A stretch of DNA of 64,000 nucleotides from Leptolyngbya sp. Cla-17 (GTDB taxonomy: Bacteria > Cyanobacteriota > Cyanobacteriia > Leptolyngbyales > Leptolyngbyaceae). A program made the position numbers and the translations under genes. Below are positions 19,049 to 26,546 of the stretch, piece after piece (the first letter of the stretch is position 1; every line of letters begins with the position of its first letter). Under the pieces are notes generated by a model, which had not been told where the DNA came from, made no database searches, and was given only the letters and a program-made list of their open reading frames with translations. The stretch covers positions 2,207,367 through 2,271,366 of the forward strand of contig NZ_JAEVYN010000002.1 in assembly GCF_016807185.1 (NCBI RefSeq). Direction: 5' to 3'.

Positions 19049-19990
19049 ACTGCTCCATCATTACATCTTGAGCACTACCAGTTCTTAAACGCGGCATCGA
19101 CACAATCCCGAAAGTTGTCAAATTCATCCCACCGTTGCCGCATCCAGTTTTTGAGCACAAACCACCAACGCTCAATCTTGTTCAAGTCAGGAGAATAGGT
19201 CGGCAGATACCAGATCTCACATCCTGCTTCAGCCACCAGTTCAGTGATGTATTGAGAGCGATGAAAACTGGCATTGTCAATCACAATGACATCACCGGGT
19301 TGCAATTGAGGTAACAGACATTGCTCTAACCAGATTTCGAATAAGTCTCGGTTGCACGAACCTTCAAAGGTTAGTGGAGCAATCAGCTTTCCTTGACAGA
19401 GTGCGGCAATCCAACTGACGCGCTCAGTTCGTTTACCCGATTTGAGCGCGTGGAAGCGTTGCCCAACCTTGCAGTAGCCGTAGGCATAGTCCTCTCGGTT
19501 ATCAATGCCTGCTTCATCAACGTACACCACCTGAGCCGTTGGTTTTGTCTTCAAGCGTTCCTCAAACTCTTGACGCTTGAGGTCATCGCGTTCTTGATAG
19601 CCGTAGGTCTTTTTTTTCGACTTAATCCAAGTTTACCTAACGCATCACTGATGTTTTGCTGACTCACCCCGTCTCCCCACAACTTCGCCATTTCCCCTTG
19701 GCTCTTGCCGCCATGCTCTCGGACAAACTCACGAAACCGTTGCCAATCTGTGATTTTATGTCTACATCCCTGCTGATAGTGAGTAATCGCTCGGCACTCT
19801 CCTGTTTGCTCTTTTCGCTTCAGCCACAGGTCGAGGGTGTTACGACTGATGTTGAACATCTGACTCACATGACTTTTGCCTTCTCCGCGCTCAACTGCCG
19901 CGATCGCTTTTTGGCGAAGGTCATCGCTGTAGGGTCCTGGCATGGGCAATTTCTCTATGCACTCTCATCCCTATGATATGTCCTAGCACT
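19049..19990 (-). mobile_element. IS630-family insertion sequence (limits approximate)
   Basis: An IS630-type element defined by its transposase. The limits are approximate because I could not match the terminal inverted repeats with confidence. A TATA at the high-coordinate side (near 19995-20010) would fit the TA target preference. It abuts the truncated IS1, making a nest of three mobile elements between 14.4 and 20 kb. Confidence 0.6.
19075..19949 (-). CDS. IS630-family transposase made by -1 frameshifting
   Basis: Two overlapping frames together encode one transposase. The first (19949-19551) has the helix-turn-helix (DDLRQKAIAAVERGEGKS). The second (19554-19075) has the DDE part with VVYVDEAGID, VIVIDNASFH and LPTYSPDLNKIERWW. 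A run of eight A lies at the junction; a -1 slip there gives a continuous SRKKKTYGY and restores the usual linker. This is the known IS630-type programmed frameshift. The protein is about 290 residues when joined and looks complete. Confidence 0.85.
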
Positions 19991-20001
19991 GATTTGTAGC
20001 G

Positions 20002-20478
20002 CTATACTAGTCGCACTATTGTGTATGCAAAACCAAAGAGCTGCTGAATTCTTAAGCGTTGCCCTTTAGGTGGAAACAACTTCGATGAAAAGGTTGTTGT
20101 CGCATAGGCATTTGCTGCTTGAATTAACTCAAATGCTTGATTCCTAGAAAGCCCCTTCTCTGTATAAGTTTGAAAAACTTCTGGTAAACAATCGCTCGTT
20201 CTACCGTTCTTCTGCAATTCTCGCCGATCTTGATAGAGTTGCAGAATGTCTTTTACACAGCGGCTATAAACTCCTGGTGTGTTGAAGGTAAAGCGAATAG
20301 GAACGGATATTGGTGAATCATCAGAGCTTGGTTCTGGCTCTGAACATCTACCAGAACACTTCTCAGTTGCTTCAGAAACAATGACTTCATTTGCTCGATC
20401 TAAGGCTGCATTCAAAATTGAAACAAACTCTTTTCGACTGATTGCATTGTTAGGACGAAATTCACCCCCTGGGGGACT
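20002..20478 (-). pseudogene. SLH-like C-terminal piece separated from the caspase gene
   Basis: Just past the stop of the caspase gene the plus-one frame reads PGGEFRPNNAISRKEFVSIL, which resembles a surface-layer-homology motif. It continues for about 150 residues to 20002, including VYSRCVKDILQLYQD and NQAFELIQAANAY. The junction is the run CCCCCAGGGGG followed by TGA. Removing one base fuses this piece to the caspase tail. It has no good start codon of its own at the right place, so it is most likely the original C-terminus of the protein at 20462-23551. The function of the piece is not known. Confidence 0.55.
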
Positions 20479-23400
20479 GTACTCTCAGTCTAAGTCGAGT
20501 GGGTGTTGGTTGAAGTGTTGGTTGAGGTGTTGGTTGAAGTGTTGGTTGAGGTGTTGGTTGAAGTGTTGGTTGAGGTGTTGGTTGAGGTGTTGGTTGAGGT
20601 GTTGGTTGAAGTGTTGGTTCAGAAGGTTGACTTGGTGAATTAGCTGGTTCTGTATACCCTGGATCAGGTGATGTAGTAATGACTGGTGCCGTTGCAGGAA
20701 TAGAAGCAGCAATTTGAGTTTCTGCTTTCTGAATGATTGGTTGTGCTTTCTGTTTCCAGAAAGGATGAGCGGTTACTTTATTTGCGGAATCAAGTGCAGC
20801 TTGCCATTTTCTTTGCTCAATTGCCTTCTGTGCTGCCTTCAAATTGGTATCATTAGCAGCCCATTCCTTTTTCCATTGAGCTATAAGCGGCTGCACTTTC
20901 TTTCCAGCAGCACTGCCAGCAGGAATAACCTGAACAGCCGCAGTAGCATCATCTAACTTGCCATCCTCATACTGCTTAGTTGCTTGCTGAATCAAACTCT
21001 CTGACCATTGACCAACCAGTTTTTTAGCTTCACTGGCAACGAGTGCACTCGCAGGAATTTTTCCAGCTTCGGTAATAGCTTCCTTAAACTTGCTGTCTTT
21101 CGCCAGTTGTTTTGTCTTTGCCAGGGTCGCTTGAGCATTTGCAGTTTGGCACTCATTCAGCAAGGCTTGAGCATCAGCATAAATGCGGGAATCTTGCTTA
21201 ATTCCCTGTGCAGCATTGGCACAATCATCGTATTTGCTGGCAACCTTTAAATCCTTAATGCGTTTAAGGGTTGACTCTTCTGCTTGCCGAGCCTGTCCAT
21301 TGATCACAAGTGTGGTAATGCCACCCAAACCAACAATTGCCACACCCATTCCAGCCAGCACCATTGTTTTCCGCGATCGAGGTTTGGAGATCGGTTTCGG
21401 CACTGGTTCCAGCAGCGGCAAAATTTTTGGCTCAGTCTTTGCCTCTCTTACCTGGCTTTCCGGTTCTGCAACCGTTAGCGGCTCTAAAGGTTGGAGCGGT
21501 TCTGAAGGCAGTTCTATGAAGCTGTCTTCAGTTGTCACTTCACTTTGAGGAAGGATGACGACTGCTTCTGGCTCTAAAGGCAATTCAACGACAGGCTCAT
21601 CCGCTAGATTATTAACCTCTTTACTTGCTAAAAGCTGCGCTTCGATGCGTGTGGCATCCTCATCACACAGTTCCAATACCTGCTGGAAGCGTCGAATTTC
21701 CTCGCGGGTCGATTCACTTAAGGGGTACTCAAACTGAATGGATTCACTCAACACCTGCTGATACTGCTCTAGCTTTTGCAGATGTTCCTCGATCTCAGTC
21801 GTAATGCTGGTTTGAATCGGTGCAATATCCTCATCGCTCAGATGCAATTGCTCCTGGCGTTGCTGCAAGCTCAGTCGCGTTTCTTCACCAAGCGGATACT
21901 GCTGCTGAGTCGCCTCTGTAAATGCTTGCTCATACTGGCGCAGACTTGCCTGATGCCTTTCAATTTGAGCCAGAATGGGCGCTTCCACTCTCTGCACATC
22001 GGCGGCAACCAAGCCCAACGTGTGCCAGGTTTGCTGCAATTGCTGACGAATCACCTCATTCGGCTGATACTTGCCTTGGGTCGCTTGAATGAATGCCTCT
22101 TTGTACTGCTGGAGCTTCTGCTGATAGGTCTTAATCTCAGTCGTGATCTTGGCTTCAACGGGCGCAACATCCACTTCCGCTAAGCCCAGGCTTTCCCGGC
22201 AGGACTGTAACTCTAACCGTTGAGACTCACTCAAGGGATACTGCTGCTGCACTGCCGCAGCAAACGTCTGCTCATACTGCTGTAAGTGCTGATGGTGAGT
22301 TTCTACAGCCGCCGTAACACGTGCTGTAATTGCCTCTACCTCAACGTTTGTCAGTTCCATCTGCTGCTGCATCTGACGAAACTGTTGCTGTCGTGTTTCA
22401 CTCAAGGGATACGCTTGTCGCAGCGCTTCTACCAATGCTTGCTCGTAGGCTTGCAGATTGTGCTTGTGAGCTTTCAACGCGGCTGTTACCTGCGCCTCAA
22501 TTGGCACTGTATCTTCGTTCCTTAGCCCCAAAATTTGTTGCAGATTTTGCAGATCAGCGTGATCACCTTCGCTGATTGGCTCATCGCGATCGCTTAATTC
22601 CCTAAACACTTGCTCGTATTGCTGGAGCTTGTCCCGAAAATCCTTGCGGTACGGTTCGAGAACGTCATCCTCGATCGCTACTGTTGTTGCTGCCTCCAGT
22701 CCTAGCCGCGTTCTAAACACATCCAACGTTCTGCGCCCAACAAATGAAATTTCACCCCGATTAATAAACCGGGCGACTTCTTTGCGATACTTCTGCACTG
22801 GATCGCCAGGAGGCACTTTCGCCAACCGAATCTTGAAGCCTTCCCGAATGGCATAAATCTCTGGCTTCAGTTCTGGCTTCACTTCGCGTACTTTACGACT
22901 GGCATACTCATGAAGCTCATCGATTGAGATCACTTCATCCCCATCGAGATCCGCTTCTCCCGTTTTGATACCCTCGATCAAGAAGCGGGTGTAAAGCGAT
23001 AGCTCTTCCCCCTCTTGCTCAAACGAGTACTGGGTCGAACTGGAAGAGGTGAGTACCGCTCGCCCTTCGCCGCCTAGCTGCGTGCGGACATCAACAGTGC
23101 CGTCATCTTTTGCTGATAAGCCTTCCGCAAAAGCGCCACTAAAGCAGCTATCCAGCACGACAACCTGTCGCTTCGATCGGCTACGACTCATGCAATCATG
23201 CACAAACCTTGCTTCCACTGCTGTTGGGCTAATCAATTCGCCTCGAAGCGTTTTACGAGTGCTGCGAGTTGCCAGATAAAGCTTGCCCGCATCATCCTTG
23301 ATACCGTGCCCTGAGAAGAAAAGCAGCAACAGGTCATCTCTATTTCGACTGGCAAACAAATTGTAGATGGCTTCTTCCATCACCTGCCGATCAGGATTCT

Positions 23401-23551
23401 TCAGTGAGGTAATATCTGCTCCTGTAAAACCGCCGATCTTGGGGTCCAACAGCACTTCCTGGATCGCCTCAATATCTTTAACTGCCGCAGGTAAAGGATT
23501 CAACCCCGGCTCGTATTCACTGACCCCAATGAGCAACGCGACCTTCGCCAT
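20462..23551 (-). CDS. Caspase with EF-hand loop, helical repeats and membrane segment
   Basis: A 1029-residue protein. The caspase domain has His82 in FFSGHG and Cys136 in LDSCFSG, so it should be active. Residues 201-212 read DLDGDEVISIDE, a textbook EF-hand calcium loop. Residues about 290-640 are repeats of roughly 65 residues with a common pattern (QYEQAF, YPLSE, LGL..D...IEA). A single membrane helix follows (AGMGVAIVGLGGITTLVI near 760), then a helical region and a Pro/Thr/Gln linker. The N-terminal protease would be cytoplasmic with the tail outside, an inference. It follows its EACC1-like partner by nine bases. The frame ends early and an SLH-like piece continues in another frame. 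Confidence 0.85.
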   Translation of the reverse strand: MAKVALLIGVSEYEPGLNPLPAAVKDIEAIQEVLLDPKIGGFTGADITSLKNPDRQVMEEAIYNLFASRNRDDLLLLFFSGHGIKDDAGKLYLATRSTRKTLRGELISPTAVEARFVHDCMSRSRSKRQVVVLDSCFSGAFAEGLSAKDDGTVDVRTQLGGEGRAVLTSSSSTQYSFEQEGEELSLYTRFLIEGIKTGEADLDGDEVISIDELHEYASRKVREVKPELKPEIYAIREGFKIRLAKVPPGDPVQKYRKEVARFINRGEISFVGRRTLDVFRTRLGLEAATTVAIEDDVLEPYRKDFRDKLQQYEQVFRELSDRDEPISEGDHADLQNLQQILGLRNEDTVPIEAQVTAALKAHKHNLQAYEQALVEALRQAYPLSETRQQQFRQMQQQMELTNVEVEAITARVTAAVETHHQHLQQYEQTFAAAVQQQYPLSESQRLELQSCRESLGLAEVDVAPVEAKITTEIKTYQQKLQQYKEAFIQATQGKYQPNEVIRQQLQQTWHTLGLVAADVQRVEAPILAQIERHQASLRQYEQAFTEATQQQYPLGEETRLSLQQRQEQLHLSDEDIAPIQTSITTEIEEHLQKLEQYQQVLSESIQFEYPLSESTREEIRRFQQVLELCDEDATRIEAQLLASKEVNNLADEPVVELPLEPEAVVILPQSEVTTEDSFIELPSEPLQPLEPLTVAEPESQVREAKTEPKILPLLEPVPKPISKPRSRKTMVLAGMGVAIVGLGGITTLVINGQARQAEESTLKRIKDLKVASKYDDCANAAQGIKQDSRIYADAQALLNECQTANAQATLAKTKQLAKDSKFKEAITEAGKIPASALVASEAKKLVGQWSESLIQQATKQYEDGKLDDATAAVQVIPAGSAAGKKVQPLIAQWKKEWAANDTNLKAAQKAIEQRKWQAALDSANKVTAHPFWKQKAQPIIQKAETQIAASIPATAPVITTSPDPGYTEPANSPSQPSEPTLQPTPQPTPQPTPQPTLQPTPQPTLQPTPQPTLQPTPTRLRLRVQSPRG
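20505..20620 (-). repeat. 12/24-bp repeats coding for a Pro-Thr-Gln linker
   Basis: The coding strand alternates short units encoding PTPQ and PTLQ about ten times. This forms a flexible linker near the C-terminus of the caspase gene. Such arrays slip easily, and the frameshift at 20468-20478 lies directly after it. Confidence 0.8.
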
Positions 23552-23560
23552 TTCGATATC

Positions 23561-23935
23561 CTATGCTGCTGCAAATCTCTGTGCTGCTTCGATCGCCGCT
23601 TCCAACTCTTCTCGACTGCTAGCTTTTACCTTGAGCTTCTTGCCGTTTGCTTCGACTTCCAGCTCGATCGCTTTATTGCCCAAGCGATCGCCCAAAAAAC
23701 CCATGACCTTTTGGGCATTCTCTTTATTCACCTGAGCCGTCAGCAGTCCTACCAAAATTGCGCCCACTGCTTTGTTCCCTTCCGGTGGATTCGGATCGAG
23801 AACCCGATCTACCTCTACTTCGTCCATCTGCTGCAATTCAGCCATGAACCGTTGCGCCTGTTCTTCCCGTTCTTCTGCGTCGAGGTCAGGGTCATTAAAG
23901 GCGATCGTCAGCTTAACGTTTGAGGTGTCTGTCAT
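23561..23935 (-). CDS. EACC1-like partner of the caspase (copy a)
   Basis: A 124-residue protein from the ATG at 23935, chosen because TAGGAG lies five bases upstream. It has an N-terminal strand (VKLTIAFND), an acidic helix, the segment AVGAILVGLLTAQVNKENAQ and a C-terminal strand-helix (IELEVEANGKKLKVKA). This agrees with what I recall of effector-associated constant component 1, a small protein paired with effectors in NTP-dependent conflict systems. It sits nine bases upstream of a caspase gene and is nearly identical to copy b at 25684-26058. It is probably a dedicated regulator or adaptor of the protease. Confidence 0.7.
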   Translation of the reverse strand: MTDTSNVKLTIAFNDPDLDAEEREEQAQRFMAELQQMDEVEVDRVLDPNPPEGNKAVGAILVGLLTAQVNKENAQKVMGFLGDRLGNKAIELEVEANGKKLKVKASSREELEAAIEAAQRFAAA

Positions 23936-23954
23936 GTCACTCCTATCTGTGTGA

Positions 23955-24025
23955 AGAGGTCTAGCGCATTTATTCCTCTTTATAACAGCCGAAAAACTCC
24001 ACATCCGCAAAAGGAAGAAATTTTA
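23955..24025 (-). repeat. Duplicated leader upstream of the EACC1-caspase pair
   Basis: The stretch just upstream of copy a (containing TTTATAACAGC and AAAACTCCACATCCG) is repeated upstream of copy b at about 26090-26150. The duplication thus included the leader and probably the promoter. Homology stops abruptly at the outer edge, where the second copy joins the TIR remnant. Confidence 0.65.
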
Positions 24026-24174
24026 ACGAACTTTATAAAGCTTTCCAGTAGCTTCAAACTAGTCGTAGCAGCCCTTCAATTGAAATCACAAGCTGTTTGT
24101 CGTAAGCGCTTTTACAAAATCAGTGTGCTCTGATGAATTCAGTCCTGCTTGTCACATCGTTAGGTTGAAGCAAA

Positions 24175-25674
24175 TCAGCTCTGTAATGACTGATCGATCG
24201 CATCCAGTTCGTCGTCCAGAGCGGCTAATTTGTCTTCCTCATCTTGAATTTGCTTCTGTAGCTGGAACTTGACGGCTTCTCCTGCCTCGATCGCAAAGCT
24301 TTTCCGTAGATGCCCTAGTTTCTCATTGCGAATGCCTCGTTCTTCCTCCAGGGCTTGCTGACGTTGCTCTAAGCGTCGTTTTTGAGAAGCGGTTAATTTC
24401 TGAGTCACGGGTTGAGTCGGGACAGGTTGAGGGGGTTGTGCTGCTGGTTCAGGTGTTTCTGGAATCAGAACAGGCTCTGGCACTTGTCGCTCAGTGACAT
24501 TCCCTGGAAAGCTTAATTCCTGCGCTGGCTGCATAGGTTTTGCCTGTCGTTGCGGTTCAGCGTCCTGTTCAGACTCTATTCTTAAGGGTGCCAGCACTCG
24601 CGCTTCAATGGCTGCAATGTCTGAATCGCGCAACCCTAATTGCTGTTGGTATTTGTTTAATGCAGTTTCATTCGCAACGCTAAAAGGGTACTCGATTTGC
24701 ACTGCTTCAGTTAACGCCTGTTCGTACTCGTATAGCTTGCGCTCATATTGGCGATATGGCTCCAATACTTCGTCTTCAATCGCTTTGGCTTCCTCAACCG
24801 AAATGTTCCACTCAGCACGTTTACCTTCTAGTAACTTCTGAGCAAAGAACAAAAGTTTACCTTGTCCTGCTTCAGCAGACGCTTGCACTTCCTTACGATA
24901 CTTTAGCTTCGGGTCGTCTTGCCGCGATCGCGACAACACAATTTTGTACCCCTCCTCCACCGGGTAAAACTTAGGGGTCATTGCTGGGGCTGCTTCCTTG
25001 ACCCGGCTAGCAGCATACTCATGCAGTTCTTCCACCGCAATCCAACCATCTCCGCTGGCATCGGCGGCTCCTGTCTCAATCCCTTCAACCAAGTAACGGG
25101 TGTAAATTGATAACCCCGCTTCATCATGCCCTGCTGCTGCGCCAAAAGAATACTCAGTGGAAGTGGAAGAGGTCAGAATCGCCCGCCCCTTGCCACCCAG
25201 ATATTCTTTCAAGTTGACGGTGCCATCATCCTTCACCGTCATGCCCTGAGCGATCGCGCCACTAAAGCAGCAATCCAGAATAATCACCTGTCGCTGTGAT
25301 CGACTTTCGTTGATATTTTCATGGAGAGACGCAGTGGCTACGGCTGATGGTTTGACCAATCTGCCGTTAGTGTCCTTACGGGTCACCCGGGTTGCCAGGT
25401 AAAGTCTGCCATTCTCATCCTTAATGCCATGACCAGAAAAGTAAAACAACAGCAGATCATCCTTCTTACGATCGCTGAAGAGTCGATAGATCTCATCCTC
25501 CATCGCTTGCCGCTGTGGATTTTTCAGCACTGTGATGTCCGCCTCGGCAAAACCTCCCAGTTCTGGATCGGCTAAGACTCGTTGCATGGCATCCACATCC
25601 TTCACCGCTCCAGGTAAGGGATTTAGCCCAGGCTCATACTCACTCACGCCAACCAGCAATGCGATCTTTGCCAT
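24175..25674 (-). CDS. Caspase with EF-hand loop and C-terminal helical adaptor
   Basis: A 499-residue protein. The caspase domain has His82 in YFSGHG and Cys136 in LDCCFSG. Residues 205-216 (DASGDGWIAVEE) fit an EF-hand loop. One helical repeat like those of the larger caspase follows, then a Pro-rich linker. The last 70 residues form a coiled helical unit with FQLQKQIQDEEDKLAAL. That unit closely resembles the N-terminus of the degenerate-STAND protein at 30644-31630 (FQLKKQIEQVDSELEAL), which suggests like-with-like recruitment of the protease. It starts nine bases after EACC1-like copy b. It is likely the executioner of the cluster. Confidence 0.87.
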   Translation of the reverse strand: MAKIALLVGVSEYEPGLNPLPGAVKDVDAMQRVLADPELGGFAEADITVLKNPQRQAMEDEIYRLFSDRKKDDLLLFYFSGHGIKDENGRLYLATRVTRKDTNGRLVKPSAVATASLHENINESRSQRQVIILDCCFSGAIAQGMTVKDDGTVNLKEYLGGKGRAILTSSTSTEYSFGAAAGHDEAGLSIYTRYLVEGIETGAADASGDGWIAVEELHEYAASRVKEAAPAMTPKFYPVEEGYKIVLSRSRQDDPKLKYRKEVQASAEAGQGKLLFFAQKLLEGKRAEWNISVEEAKAIEDEVLEPYRQYERKLYEYEQALTEAVQIEYPFSVANETALNKYQQQLGLRDSDIAAIEARVLAPLRIESEQDAEPQRQAKPMQPAQELSFPGNVTERQVPEPVLIPETPEPAAQPPQPVPTQPVTQKLTASQKRRLEQRQQALEEERGIRNEKLGHLRKSFAIEAGEAVKFQLQKQIQDEEDKLAALDDELDAIDQSLQS

Positions 25675-25683
25675 TTCAGTGCC

Positions 25684-26058
25684 CTACGCTGCTGAAAATC
25701 TCTGCGCTGCTGCGATCGCCGCCTCTAGCTCTTCTCGGCTATGGGCTGAAACCTTGAGCTTCTTGCCGTTTGCTTCGACTTCCAGCTCGATCGGCTTTCC
25801 ACCCAAGCGATCGCCCAGAAATCCCATCACTTTTTGGGCATTCTCTTTATTCACCTGAGCCGTCAGCAGTCCTACCAAAATTGCGCCCACTGCTTTGTTC
25901 CCTTCCGGTGGATTCGGATCGAGAACCCGATCTACCTCTATTTCGTCCATCTGCTGCAATTCAGCCATGAACTGTTGCGCCTGCTCTTCCCGCTCTTCTG
26001 CGTCGAGGTCAGGGTCATTGAAGGCGATCGTCAGCTTAACGTTTGCAGTATCTGTCAT
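25684..26058 (-). CDS. EACC1-like partner of the caspase (copy b)
   Basis: A 124-residue protein starting at the ATG at 26058, with AGGA at a suitable distance. It differs from copy a at only a few residues, mostly near the C-terminus, so the pair duplicated recently. It contains the same AVGAILVGLLTAQVNKENAQ core. It precedes the adaptor-bearing caspase by nine bases. The role is as for copy a: an inferred constant regulatory component for the effector. Confidence 0.7.
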   Translation of the reverse strand: MTDTANVKLTIAFNDPDLDAEEREEQAQQFMAELQQMDEIEVDRVLDPNPPEGNKAVGAILVGLLTAQVNKENAQKVMGFLGDRLGGKPIELEVEANGKKLKVSAHSREELEAAIAAAQRFSAA

Positions 26059-26092
26059 GTGAATCCTATCTGCGAAGAAAGATCTGGAGCAT

Positions 26093-26338
26093 TCATTCCT
26101 GTTTATAACAGCTAAAAACTCCACATCCGTCAAAAGCAAGAAAGATTAAAGAGAAGAGGGCTGAGATCGTCCGTTTTGCTTCAATGGTAGCTCGCTGCAT
26201 ATCCAGCACAAAATTGCCACCCACCCGAAAATCCCATGCCTGGATGACGACCGAGTAGCCTGTCTCTTTTAGAATCCACGCAACCCATTCTGCGCAGGTG
26301 CGATCGTTGCCCGTGTGGCTGATGAAAAAGTCTTTCAT
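26093..26338 (-). pseudogene. TIR-domain N-terminal fragment
   Basis: The first 57 residues match the start of a TIR domain: DFFISHTGNDRTCAEWVAWI, then SVVIQAWDF and a helix ending at IEAKRTI. The remaining half, with the catalytic Glu region, is missing. From about 26165 the frame runs into the leader of the EACC1-caspase pair, so the fragment was cut where the duplicated module joins. Complete cyanobacterial TIR proteins often carry STAND and TPR parts. This remnant may mark the effector that the caspase pair replaced. Confidence 0.7.
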
Positions 26339-26546
26339 GGTTCTCGACCAAGCATGGCAGGGGTTGGCATCATTTTAACCACGATTTTTTGGCGATTGTG
26401 GGTCAGAGGCGAGTAGGGTACGATCGCCTACCGTGAGGGATGGGAATCCTAGAGTAACGCGATTGCGTTTGCGATTGGATGACGCGCGATCGCGCTCCCA
26501 AAGAATGTCTCTTCAAGGGGGATCGTTGCCCATATATCTGATGTTC

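Noticed and set aside
20485..20712. His/Asn/Gln/Leu-rich peptide frame
   Set aside because: It is the out-of-frame reading of the Pro-Thr-Gln linker repeats.
21183..22575. Plus-strand Leu/Cys-rich frames opposite the caspase helical repeats
   Set aside because: They are shadow frames of a Gln-rich helical protein and have no start signals or recognisable domains.
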